From contig NZ_WUQJ01000018.1 of assembly GCF_011074955.1 (NCBI RefSeq), positions 186,001 to 250,000 on the forward strand: 64,000 nucleotides of DNA, given 5' to 3'. Of the stretch, positions 39,004 through 49,289 are shown in pieces. This DNA comes from Marinobacter caseinilyticus (lineage in GTDB: Bacteria; Pseudomonadota; Gammaproteobacteria; Pseudomonadales; Oleiphilaceae). The position numbers were made by a program, and so were the translations under genes. The notes below the pieces were generated by a model. That model ran no database searches, had not been told where the DNA came from, and saw nothing but the letters and a program-made list of their open reading frames with translations. Position 1 is the stretch's first letter; every line of letters starts with the position of its first letter.

Positions 39004-41382
39004 TCATTCCCGGGTTTTGAGCACCGCGACCAGATCCAGGTTACGCAGCCGCCACCAAGTGATGAAGCCGGAAACCAGTGCGGAAATGATCACCACATTG
39101 GCAGCCAAAGCCAGTGTTTTGTCGGTCATGATCAATGGCACACGATAAAGCTCGGTTTGCATAGCCGTCACGATCAAACTGGCGATCGCCTGGCCAAAAA
39201 ACCAGCCAAGGGGGACGCCAAGTACCAGCAGGATAGCCAGTTCACCGAGTATGATGTGTGAGACTTCGTTGTGGCTGTAGCCCAGCACCCTAAGGCTGGC
39301 CAGGTCACGCCCGCGCTCGGCCAGCGAAATACGGACAGTGTTGTAGATCACGCCAAAGGCAATGATGCCGCCCAGCAGGCTGATGATGAAGGTGTAGGTC
39401 AGGAAGGTTTTGGCCAGGGTGTCGTAAAAACTGTCCAGCATCGCCTGGCGGATATTGATGGCCATTACCCGGGGGGCATCTCGCAGGTCCTGGTAAACGG
39501 TATCCGCTTGACCGGGCGTCAGGTTCATCAGCACCTGATTGACAACCGGTCCTTCCCTCATCACGCGGTTCATTGCGGCCAGGTCCATGTAGGCACTCAC
39601 GCCGAGAAACTCACTGGTTACACCGGCCACGGGTAATGACAGCCTGGGACGGGGACCCTCAAGCACCCGAACCTGAAGGTGATCACCTGGACTGACCGCA
39701 AGTCTGGCTGCCAGGAAGTCGGTCAGTAACAGCCCCGCGGGTGGTATGGGTACGTCGTTGAGATGCTCATCCACCACGAATTGGAGTTTTGCATCGCTGG
39801 GGATGCCGGTCAGTGCCGTGCGCCATTTCCGATGGCCATTCACCAGTTCCGCCACCACCACCCGTCGGCCTTCGGTATAGCGAACGCCCGGCTGACGTGC
39901 CATGCCGAACAGCGCGGCCTGGCTGACCGGATCGGTCAAGGTGATTGCCAGGTCCTGTTTCTGTACTCGGGCAAACTGGGTATGGACCATCAGGGAGACG
40001 GAACTCAACTGAAAATTCCCCACCATTACCACCGCCGTCGCCATGGCCACGCCGGTTACGGAAAGCACGGTGCGGCCGAGGCGCCGGGCCAGTTGCCGGA
40101 CAATCATGCGGGACGGCTGGGTGAAGCGAATCCATGAGAGCAGGCGTTCCGTGACGGTGACCCGGTACCTGGCCGGGCCTTCCGGTCGCATGGCCTCCGC
40201 CGGAGGCAGGGCGGCCGCCTGCCGAATGGCGCGCCAGCCACCCAGCCAGGCCACCATCAGAGTCAGCACGGCCAGCAACAATAACCACCAGGGGCTGACC
40301 CGGAACAGCAGACCGGGAAAACGGTAATAATCCATGTAGAGCTCGCCCAACGCGCGACCGAGCCAAAGGCCTGCAGCGGTTCCGATCAGCAGGCCAGTGA
40401 TGGCAATGACGAGCACCAATTGACTGTAGTGCCAACCAATTTGCCGGTTGCTGTATCCAAAGGCCTTTAACACCGCAACGATGTCTCGCTGGGTGCTGAT
40501 CAGCCTGCCGACCACCACGTTGAGCAGGAACATGGCGACACCCATGAAAATGGTCGGGAAGATGGTTGCCATGGTCTTCAGTTGGTTGAGCTCGTCGTTC
40601 AGGAAGCGGTGGGAAAACTGGTCCGCCCGGGCGTAGGCGCCGGTGCCGCCATAGGGGGCAAGCAGGCGGTCGAGTTGGTCAATCACAGCGGGGATGGGGA
40701 CCGACGAGTCTACCTGCAGCACCAGGCTATTGAACGCACCGACCATGTCCATGGCCGGTGCCAGGGCATCCTGGGCCATCCAGAGCACGCCATAGCGCTT
40801 GAAATCCGGCAGCATGCCACCGGGTGGAATGACGTAAATGAACTCTGGAGACTCAACAATACCGACCACAGTCAGAGATTGCCGCCGGCCATTGATGATG
40901 GCGTCCAGCCGGTCTCCCAGCATCAGGTCATGAGCGTCGGCGAAGCTGCCAATGACCGCTGCCTCGTCGCTGCGGGAGGCTGCCGGTAAACGGCCATAGC
41001 GCAGGTAGAGTCGGTTGAGCGCTGGTTGTCCGGTAGCGGGCAGTGACACCAGGCGCGCGGAGACGGGATCGCTGAAACCGGGCACTTCCAGCGTGGCAGC
41101 GCCTTCCACGCGGCCACTTTGGCGTGTCACGCCGGGAATCGCTGCGACCTGCTGCAACGCGTGCCGGGGTGCTCGCTTGATGGTGACGAACACCTCTGCA
41201 AATTGGTAGTCCTGGTAGTACTGATTGCGGGTGGCGGTGAGTGAGGAATAATTCACCAGCGACAGCAAAAAGACTGCCACGCCGCCGGCAATCACCAGGG
41301 CGATGGCCAGCATCTGCCCGCGCATCTGCCAGAGTTCCCGACGCAGTTTGGTCTGAAGGGCACTGGCGCGAAAGAATGGCAT
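39004..41382 (-). CDS. ABC transporter permease with two FtsX domains
   Basis: This 792-residue inner-membrane protein has an N-terminal membrane helix (about residues 25-45), a large periplasmic domain, and two FtsX/MacB-type four-helix permease regions, one near residues 280-400 and one at the C-terminus. It partners with the ATPase encoded 4 bp upstream and the HlyD-type adaptor downstream, resembling DevBCA-like or lipoprotein/lipid exporters. The cargo is unknown. Confidence 0.9.
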   Translation of the reverse strand: MPFFRASALQTKLRRELWQMRGQMLAIALVIAGGVAVFLLSLVNYSSLTATRNQYYQDYQFAEVFVTIKRAPRHALQQVAAIPGVTRQSGRVEGAATLEVPGFSDPVSARLVSLPATGQPALNRLYLRYGRLPAASRSDEAAVIGSFADAHDLMLGDRLDAIINGRRQSLTVVGIVESPEFIYVIPPGGMLPDFKRYGVLWMAQDALAPAMDMVGAFNSLVLQVDSSVPIPAVIDQLDRLLAPYGGTGAYARADQFSHRFLNDELNQLKTMATIFPTIFMGVAMFLLNVVVGRLISTQRDIVAVLKAFGYSNRQIGWHYSQLVLVIAITGLLIGTAAGLWLGRALGELYMDYYRFPGLLFRVSPWWLLLLAVLTLMVAWLGGWRAIRQAAALPPAEAMRPEGPARYRVTVTERLLSWIRFTQPSRMIVRQLARRLGRTVLSVTGVAMATAVVMVGNFQLSSVSLMVHTQFARVQKQDLAITLTDPVSQAALFGMARQPGVRYTEGRRVVVAELVNGHRKWRTALTGIPSDAKLQFVVDEHLNDVPIPPAGLLLTDFLAARLAVSPGDHLQVRVLEGPRPRLSLPVAGVTSEFLGVSAYMDLAAMNRVMREGPVVNQVLMNLTPGQADTVYQDLRDAPRVMAINIRQAMLDSFYDTLAKTFLTYTFIISLLGGIIAFGVIYNTVRISLAERGRDLASLRVLGYSHNEVSHIILGELAILLVLGVPLGWFFGQAIASLIVTAMQTELYRVPLIMTDKTLALAANVVIISALVSGFITWWRLRNLDLVAVLKTRE

Positions 41383-41386
41383 GGTG

Positions 41387-42109
41387 TCACCAACTCAGTG
41401 TGCGCGGGTCTTGCCGTGTTGGGTTGTGGTACTCCTTGCTGATCTTGCCATCGGACAGGGTGATGACCCGGTCCGCCATTTGAGCAATCGAGGCGTTGTG
41501 GGTGATGATAACGGTGGTCGTCCCGGTTTCCCGGTTGGCCTTGTCCAGCGCCGCCAGAACCAGCACGCCGGTGGCAGAATCGAGGGCGCCGGTAGGTTCG
41601 TCGCACAGCAATACTTTCGGACGTTTGGCGATGGCTCGGGCGATCGCAACCCGTTGTTGCTCGCCCCCGGAGAGCTGAGCGGGAAAGTGATCCATCCGGT
41701 TGGCCAGGCCCACCAGCGCCAGGGCGGCTTCGGGGTCCATGGGGCTGCGGGCGATCTCGGTCACCGCCATGACATTTTCCCGTGCCGTAAGGCTTGGTAT
41801 CAGGTTGTAGAACTGGAACACGAAGCCCACATAATCCCGGCGATAGCGGGTCAGTTCCCGGTCATTGGCACGGGTCAGGTCAATATCCTGGTAGTTCACC
41901 TCTCCGCTGGTTGGTACATCCAGGCCTCCGAGAATGTTTAGCAGGGTGGATTTGCCAGAGCCAGACGCGCCGAGCATCACCACCAGTTCGCCGGTAAACA
42001 GCTCCAGGCCGATCCCCCGTAAAGCCTGCACTTCCACCTCGCCCTGTCGATAGGTCTTGGTCAGATCCCGGGTTTGAAACACCGGCAGTGCTGGCGAGAG
42101 TCCATTCAT
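41387..42109 (-). CDS. ABC transporter ATP-binding protein (LolD/MacB type)
   Basis: This 240-residue ATPase has Walker [12 protein letters not shown] near residue 52, the signature [14 protein letters not shown], Walker [13 protein letters not shown], and the switch histidine in [12 protein letters not shown]. It is the first gene of the three-gene exporter operon (ATPase, permease, adaptor). GGAGATG precedes the ATG. Confidence 0.93.
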   Translation of the reverse strand: MNGLSPALPVFQTRDLTKTYRQGEVEVQALRGIGLELFTGELVVMLGASGSGKSTLLNILGGLDVPTSGEVNYQDIDLTRANDRELTRYRRDYVGFVFQFYNLIPSLTARENVMAVTEIARSPMDPEAALALVGLANRMDHFPAQLSGGEQQRVAIARAIAKRPKVLLCDEPTGALDSATGVLVLAALDKANRETGTTTVIITHNASIAQMADRVITLSDGKISKEYHNPTRQDPRTLSW

Positions 42110-42248
42110 GAATCATCTCCGTACTGAATCGTCCGGCGTCGGCCGGTGATGGCGCAAGCGGCCCCCCTGAACGTTTTCATCGTATAACATGTGGTAATAA
42201 GCGGGTTGATGCATATCAACAATCCTGCCTTCCCTGAATAATTTCAGG

Positions 42249-42275
42249 TGTTCTCTGTGTTCTCTGTGTTCTCTG
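42249..42275. repeat. Three tandem 9-bp repeats
   Basis: TGTTCTCTG is repeated three times without a break in the 289-bp gap between the ABC operon and groEL. It has no known function. Confidence 0.8.
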
Positions 42276-42329
42276 TGTGCACAACGTTGCCAGGCTAGTT
42301 GTGTTAGCGGCTTTGACGAGCAAAATCTA

Positions 42330-42360
42330 ACCAAAAGGAAGGGGGCCTTGAAGGCCCCCT
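42330..42360 (-). terminator. Rho-independent terminator of groES-groEL
   Basis: AGGGGGCC (42340-42347) pairs with GGCCCCCT (42353-42360) around TTGAA. On the minus strand the stem is followed by a T-rich TTCCTTTT tract, 39 bp after the groEL stop. Confidence 0.75.
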
Positions 42361-42398
42361 GATATTGATGCCCCTCTGAATGGCTAACCCTCGCTGCA

Positions 42399-44332
<1,934 letters not shown>

Positions 44333-44381
44333 TGCTGGGTCCTCCTGAAGGAACTCCAAACTGTGAAAAACACGGCAGAAA

Positions 44382-44397
44382 CCGGCTGTTAAGCCGG
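44382..44397 (-). other. Hairpin in groES leader
   Basis: CCGGCT-GTTA-AGCCGG forms a 6-bp stem in the transcribed leader, between the promoter and groES. It is not a CIRCE element. Confidence 0.4.
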
Positions 44398-44408
44398 CCT
44401 TTGGTGAC

Positions 44409-44437
44409 AAAATAGGTACAGTCCCGGTGCTTTCAAG
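44409..44437 (-). promoter_or_regulatory. Sigma-32-like heat-shock promoter of groES-groEL
   Basis: On the minus strand CTTGAAA (44431-44437) matches the sigma-32 -35 consensus perfectly. After 14 bp comes CCTATTTT (44409-44416), a partial match to CCCCATNT. It lies about 80 bp upstream of groES. Confidence 0.6.
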
Positions 44438-44553
44438 AGCATGGAAAGCTCATTTTAATGACTATTTTTTTATAACCGGGGCGGGAGTTATGCCTTGAAT
44501 TGTTCCTTGCCTGTTTTATAGTCAATAAAGGTCAACCTGTGGGAGGTGTCGAC

Positions 44554-45150
44554 ATGCTCGAACACGCAGTTCAAACCTTTGAGCGCACATTGGGTGATTA
44601 TTTTCGAGAACGTCTTGTGGACTGTGCCGACGGTCTGGAGCCGCGCCCCGAAGAAGACACCCTGTGGTATGTCGGGTCGGTATTGGCTCGTCTGGGGGAC
44701 AGCCGCCAGTTATTCAGTTACGACGACGGGCGCCTTAACCTGCGCCCCTTGGCCCTGTTATACAAAGATGCCCATGAAGCCGAGGCTGAATACGAACGTT
44801 GCCTGATCTTGCGGCAATTGGGGGATCAGGCATTGTTTGTGGGAGCGCTGTTTCCGGAAGGCTATGCCCGGAAGGGCTTCCGTCAGGATTATTTCGTCGG
44901 TATGGGCGGTGGAGCCTATGACTATCTGGCGGATAACGCCGTCAGTCACCGCCACGTGTTTGCCGAACTGGCAACACGTTTCGCTGCGTTTCTGGAACTG
45001 GTGGCCCAGGCCTGCCGGCGCAGAGTGAGCGACAACATTGAGGATGTGTTGGCGCTTTACTGGCAGTGGCGCGCTACCGGCGATCAACGGCTGGCCGACC
45101 AGTTGCGGGCGTTGGAGATCAGTCTGGGAAACGATCTGCAAGCGCATTGA
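44554..45150 (+). CDS. Hypothetical protein
   Basis: This is a 198-residue soluble protein I do not assign to a named family. It is rich in charged and aromatic residues, with no signal peptide or membrane helix. Conspicuous stretches are DTLWYVGSVLARLGDSRQLF (residues 36-55), LRQLGDQALFVGALFPEGY and YFVGMGGGAYDYLA. Helices with regular leucines fill the C-terminal half. The ATG at 44554 is preceded by GGGAGG; the frame is open 18 codons upstream. It is divergent from groES. Confidence 0.8.
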   Translation: MLEHAVQTFERTLGDYFRERLVDCADGLEPRPEEDTLWYVGSVLARLGDSRQLFSYDDGRLNLRPLALLYKDAHEAEAEYERCLILRQLGDQALFVGALFPEGYARKGFRQDYFVGMGGGAYDYLADNAVSHRHVFAELATRFAAFLELVAQACRRRVSDNIEDVLALYWQWRATGDQRLADQLRALEISLGNDLQAH

Positions 45151-45615
45151 AGTGCTTCAGGCAGAGCGGCCAGTTGACAACAAGCAAGGCTTCGTAAATC
45201 GCGCCACGTTCACTTCGGCCAGTACGTGATTGCGCAAGCTTTTGTAGCGCAGCAGGTTATTGGAAGGCACTGACGCCTGCGATCAGATATCCCTCGGAGT
45301 AGTGATATTCGAAGATTTTTACTGCTCATAGAGGGCAGGCGGGGCAACGTAATATTCGCAGAGCGGCTCATTCATTAGTTATGTAGTTATGTGGTTATGT
45401 AGTTATGCAGTTGTTTAGTTCTGTATTTGTCGTTATTGCGGTCAACCTCTTGGTAAATTAACTGTGCTGGTAAGCATTGGCCAAAGAGGGGTCGTCAATT
45501 TCAATGTCAGGGCTTAATTTGGCCAGTCGCCTTGCTTGGTTGTGGATGACAAACCATACTCGAGACGGAACGTGCCGTTCTTCCATGTAAAAAAATAATT
45601 ATCGGAGCGTTTCAA
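45151..45615. other. AT-rich intergenic region with octamer repeats
   Basis: This 465-bp region precedes the HD-GYP gene. It contains tandem octamer repeats (45378-45425), and the last 30 bases before the start codon are A/T-rich, with CGGAGCG as the ribosome binding site. No gene is supported here. A promoter for the c-di-GMP gene pair presumably lies within it, but no box stands out. Confidence 0.5.
45378..45425. repeat. Six tandem 8-bp repeats, decaying
   Basis: The units read GTTATGTA, GTTATGTG, GTTATGTA, GTTATGCA, GTTGTTTA and GTTCTGTA. The first four differ by single bases and the last two are more diverged. This is a short tandem repeat upstream of a signalling gene. Confidence 0.85.
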
Positions 45616-46887
45616 ATGTTCAAGGCAGAACAAACGAAAGCCGTCAAACTGCCTGTCGATAATCTTGACTTTGGTATGTACGTGAGCAAGCTGGATCGCC
45701 CCTGGCTGCAATCGCCATTTCTCATTCAGGGATTTTACATAAGAGACGAGAGCGAGCTCCGTAAACTTCAGGAAATATGCGACTACGTATGGGTTGATAC
45801 CTCAACGATCCCTGCCGGTTTTATCCAAACCATACCGTCGCCAGTGCCTCATGCCGAGGCCAGTGACGAGGTGCAAATTGCCCGGCAGGGCGGTTCAGTG
45901 CCTGGGCGGGAAAAATCAGAGCGCTATGCCATAGAGCAGACTCTGGAGAATGAGCTTCCAAAAGCTGCCGCATCCATGGGTTACTTCAGCCAGATGGTGA
46001 CGGAGACTTTTGACTCACTTGTTGATGGGAAAAACCTGGATCTGGGGAAGATCCGGAAAGCCACCCGCCCGATGATTGACAGCATGATCGCCAACCCCGA
46101 TGCCATGATCTGGCTGGCTCGGATGAAGTCGAGAAACGATTATGTTTTCAAACACGCGTTATGCGTTTCTGTCTGGGTTGTTGCTCTGGGGCGACAGCTG
46201 GGCCTGCCAAAGCAAGAACTCACGGACCTCTCGATCGCTGGTTTATTGAGTGATATCGGTAAGCTTTGGGTTGACGATGCAATTTTGAATAAATCGGCAT
46301 CTCTGACAAGGGAGGAGCGCGAGGCAGCCCACGAACACGTCAGTTTGGGCTTGTCAGCACTGGATAAGGCCTCAGCCGGTAGCATACCCCGCAATATCCG
46401 GGAGGCAATCCTTAGCCATCATGAAAGGCATGGAGGACAAGGCTACCCCAGTCAGCTGACCGGTAATTCCATCCCTCTTTACGCCCGGATTGTAGGCATC
46501 GCCGACTTTTACGATGCCGTTACATCCAAACGAGTCTATGCAGAGGCAATCTCCTCCGGCGAAGCCTTAAAACAGCTTTATGCATCGCGGAACATAGAAT
46601 TCCAGGCAGAACTGATTGAAGAGTTTATTCAGGCGATTGGCATCTATCCTGCTGGTAGCGTCGTTGAGCTATCGGACAACAGCACCGCTATCGTTGTTGC
46701 TGCTGGCAGGGCGCACCGGTTGCGTCCACGAGTCATTATTGTGTTCGATGCCGACGGCCACCGAAACCGTAACCCGGTGATTGTTGATCTGGCCAAGCCG
46801 AGGGAGGACGGTGAGAGCAATCTGGAGATAATCAAAAGCATCCCAGCGAATAACCAACAATATGATTTTGATGATTTTTACATCTGA
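45616..46887 (+). CDS. HD-GYP domain protein with substituted HD motif
   Basis: This 423-residue protein has an N-terminal DUF3391-like region (about residues 5-75) and an HD-GYP domain (about residues 175-345), a class of c-di-GMP phosphodiesterase. The first histidine (FKHALCVSV), HHERHGGQGYP and ADFYDAVTSKRVY are kept, but the central metal-binding HD reads S212-D213 (GLLSDIGKL), the usual HPxxG histidine reads HVSLG, and the aspartate of DGxGYP is glycine. It may be catalytically weak or serve as a sensor. An EAL gene follows 11 bp downstream. Confidence 0.88.
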   Translation: MFKAEQTKAVKLPVDNLDFGMYVSKLDRPWLQSPFLIQGFYIRDESELRKLQEICDYVWVDTSTIPAGFIQTIPSPVPHAEASDEVQIARQGGSVPGREKSERYAIEQTLENELPKAAASMGYFSQMVTETFDSLVDGKNLDLGKIRKATRPMIDSMIANPDAMIWLARMKSRNDYVFKHALCVSVWVVALGRQLGLPKQELTDLSIAGLLSDIGKLWVDDAILNKSASLTREEREAAHEHVSLGLSALDKASAGSIPRNIREAILSHHERHGGQGYPSQLTGNSIPLYARIVGIADFYDAVTSKRVYAEAISSGEALKQLYASRNIEFQAELIEEFIQAIGIYPAGSVVELSDNSTAIVVAAGRAHRLRPRVIIVFDADGHRNRNPVIVDLAKPREDGESNLEIIKSIPANNQQYDFDDFYI

Positions 46888-46898
46888 GGACCTGCGCC

Positions 46899-48203
46899 TT
46901 GCAATCAACCACCCATCAAAGCCTCCGCAACTCCATTCTCCCAAGACAATTAAAAGCGGCCGCTCAGCATCGTCGTTGCGTTGCCATTATTCTGATTAAG
47001 TTTCCTTCGTTACATGAGATAAATGCCAGGCGCAGTTATGACACGGGAGACTCAATTCTGAGGCAAGCTTGGTACAGAGTCTCAGCAATGGCGAAATACG
47101 ATGACTGCTTGCACCAAACCGGCGGCGTGCAATTTTGCCTGGTGCTGCCTTTACTTGAAAATACCGTCATTCTGGAATTGGCCCTGGCAAAACTGGATGA
47201 TGCGCTGTCCCTGCCTTACGAATTTGAAGGCGAAACGATTTTCATGCCTGCCAAGCTTGGCGCAAGTTCCAGTGCCGACATCGGGATACAGGCTGAGGAT
47301 TTGTTGCTTGCCGCCGAGACGGCGCTCGCTTCAGTGCGTGGTTCCAGCCCCAGTTGGAAGATCCACCAAGCGCAACGGCCAAGGCCGGAATTATTCAGAG
47401 ATATGCAATCAGAGCTAAGAAACGCAATAGAGAACAATGAACTGGAGTTATTTTATCAACCGCAGATTGATTTGAAGTCGGGGCGGTGCGTCGGCTTTGA
47501 GGCGCTCACTAGATGGCCGCATCTAGGTACCTATATCCCGCCCGATGTTTTTATTCCATATGCAGAGCAGTCAGATCTGATCTTTCTGATTACCAACTGG
47601 AGCATACAAAACGCGGTGCGCCAGCTACAGAATCTGGACAACATGGATCTCGGAGGTTATCCATTCTCTGTCAGTGTCAATATTTCTGGCCGCTGCTTAG
47701 GTGAAGAATGTCTCTATAATTCAATTAGTAATGCCTTATCCATCTGGAATGTTGCACCAGAAAGGCTGATCATAGAGCTTACCGAAACTGCGTTCATGGA
47801 AGATCTGGATGCCGCAGCAAAGTCATGTAATCGATTGAAGCATGAGCTCGGAGTGAAGATATCACTTGACGACTTTGGCATGGGCTATTCAGGAATGGAA
47901 ATTATTCACAAGGTTTGTGCTGACGAGCTCAAAATCGATAAATCCTTTATTCAGGATCTTCACCGCAATGAACGCAGTGAAAAAATTCTGACGAGCCTGC
48001 TGGCATTGGGCGAGTCGCTTGGTATCTCCACTGTGGCGGAGGGTGTCGAGAGCTCGGAGAGTCTCCGAGCGTTGCAGGCCCTCTCCAATGGGCAGGCTCA
48101 GGGTTTTCTGTTTTCCAAGGCATTGAAAGGAAGATACCTAAAGGATTGGCTTAAAAACGATGCACGCCGACTGAGGGCCTCGATGCGAACGCAGCTGACA
48201 TGA
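46899..48203 (+). CDS. EAL-domain c-di-GMP phosphodiesterase with degenerate GGDEF
   Basis: This is a 434-residue cytosolic protein. The N-terminal ~165 residues are a GGDEF fold whose signature reads GGVQF (G75-F79), so cyclase activity is unlikely. The C-terminal EAL domain keeps its active residues: E201-A202-L203 (GFEALTRW), VNISGR, IELTETAF, LDDFGMGYSG, LKIDKSFI and AEGVE. The start is a TTG at 46899, with GAGGA nine bases upstream. It lies 11 bp after the HD-GYP gene, in the same operon. Confidence 0.9.
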   Translation: MQSTTHQSLRNSILPRQLKAAAQHRRCVAIILIKFPSLHEINARRSYDTGDSILRQAWYRVSAMAKYDDCLHQTGGVQFCLVLPLLENTVILELALAKLDDALSLPYEFEGETIFMPAKLGASSSADIGIQAEDLLLAAETALASVRGSSPSWKIHQAQRPRPELFRDMQSELRNAIENNELELFYQPQIDLKSGRCVGFEALTRWPHLGTYIPPDVFIPYAEQSDLIFLITNWSIQNAVRQLQNLDNMDLGGYPFSVSVNISGRCLGEECLYNSISNALSIWNVAPERLIIELTETAFMEDLDAAAKSCNRLKHELGVKISLDDFGMGYSGMEIIHKVCADELKIDKSFIQDLHRNERSEKILTSLLALGESLGISTVAEGVESSESLRALQALSNGQAQGFLFSKALKGRYLKDWLKNDARRLRASMRTQLT

Positions 48204-48260
48204 CCAACGCCGGTTGCCTAAATACGCTACGAACTTTAAATCTTAAGACAAGAGCGCCCC

Positions 48261-48497
48261 TTGAGTCCCGAGCAACTGGATACACTGTTAGAAACCATTC
48301 CCGACGTCCGTGACGGTCTGACCCGCACGGAGCGGATTATTCTGTACGTGGTGCATGAAACCCAGCGCGAACGGAAGGGCCGCAATGTGCCGACCGCGAT
48401 GCTTTATGGTCGCGTACTGGAGTACGTTAATCTCAGCGAGGCAGAACTTCACGTTTACCTGGACCGCCTCGGCGTGAGAGGTGACGGCCGTCCCTGA
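48261..48497 (+). CDS. Small conserved-looking hypothetical protein
   Basis: This is a 78-residue acidic/basic mixed protein starting at TTG 48261 (reading MSPEQLDTLLETIPD). It seems well formed, with helices that look like a small helix-turn-helix: LTRTERIILYVVHETQRE and YGRVLEYVNLSEAELHVYLD. The ribosome binding site AAGAG is modest. It follows the c-di-GMP genes by 57 bp. The family is unknown to me. Confidence 0.6.
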   Translation: MSPEQLDTLLETIPDVRDGLTRTERIILYVVHETQRERKGRNVPTAMLYGRVLEYVNLSEAELHVYLDRLGVRGDGRP

Positions 48498-48987
48498 TAC
48501 GTTGATCTGCAATGAACGGTTGGCAAACGATGGGCCGTCAACCGTCAGCATGGGGCACCATTGTGGACCAGTGGCAACGTCTGCAGGCTTTCACTACGCT
48601 CCATGGATAATGGCGAAGGTGGCGTGCTGAAGCGCGGTTACAATGCAGAGGAAAAGCACGGACAGACATTCGGATGGACGGACCGTGCTGTTGGAGTCCG
48701 GGCACCCATACCGCTTCGGCTCGGCCGGTGGCAGTCGGACAATCCGTTCGTACCAACTGGACGTGCCTACCGCATGACGACCGGTGATGCTGAGCCGGCT
48801 TTGTTTGCTTGCGCCGGGGTGGGTGATGAGGTGAAGCTGGCGGATCAGAAAATGAATTTCGTGCGCGCGAAATCATAACCAACGGTTTATACACAAAAGA
48901 AATTTGGACAAAAAAAGAGGGGCCTGCGGTGGGCCCCTCTTTTTATTCTGTCAAACCTGTCAGGCGCTGTACCTGAAAAGTAGTCGC
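48498..48987. other. Intergenic region without a supported gene
   Basis: Apart from the strong bidirectional hairpin at 48912-48944, I see nothing convincing in these 490 bp. Overlapping open frames on both strands (48538-48894 and 48561-48878) lack ribosome binding sites and protein-like composition. Confidence 0.5.
48910..48946 (-). terminator. Strong terminator after the small gene (works in both directions)
   Basis: AAAAAGAGGGGCC (48912-48924) pairs perfectly with GGCCCCTCTTTTT (48932-48944) around a 7-base loop. T-tracts follow on both strands. It lies 43 bp downstream of the small minus-strand gene. Confidence 0.85.
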
Positions 48988-49182
48988 TTAGCTTGCTGGC
49001 ATCGTGGGGTTTTTCAGAACCACACGTGCACGAATCTGGCGATACACCGAGCGCAGGTTTTTCTTGGCGATACCGGCGATCTGGCGTGCTGCCACCCGTG
49101 TGTACTGTGCCCGAACGTCTGCGCTGTTGTGCAGAACGCTGGAGGGGACGGATGATGTAATAAGATGTTGCTGCTGTGTCAT
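48988..49182 (-). CDS. Small basic hypothetical protein
   Basis: This 64-residue protein starts MTQQQHLITSSVPSS and has a basic helical second half (VAARQIAGIAKKNLRSVYRQ, then IRARVVLKNP). A strong ribosome binding site (GGAGGAG) lies 8 bases upstream of the ATG at 49182, and a strong terminator follows the stop, which together argue for a real gene. It is divergent from a LysR regulator with 107 bp between them, so that regulator may control it. No family recognised. Confidence 0.65.
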   Translation of the reverse strand: MTQQQHLITSSVPSSVLHNSADVRAQYTRVAARQIAGIAKKNLRSVYRQIRARVVLKNPTMPAS

Positions 49183-49289
49183 GGATGGCTCCTCCATTCA
49201 TTGGGTGACTTGTGGCGAGGAGTATAAAGCTATATTTTTGCAGTATGAATACGTTAAAACTCATATAACCTTGCAAAAGTGCAGTGACA

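Noticed and set aside
48538..48894. Overlapping open frames on both strands in the gap after the EAL gene
   Set aside because: No ribosome binding sites and no protein-like composition.
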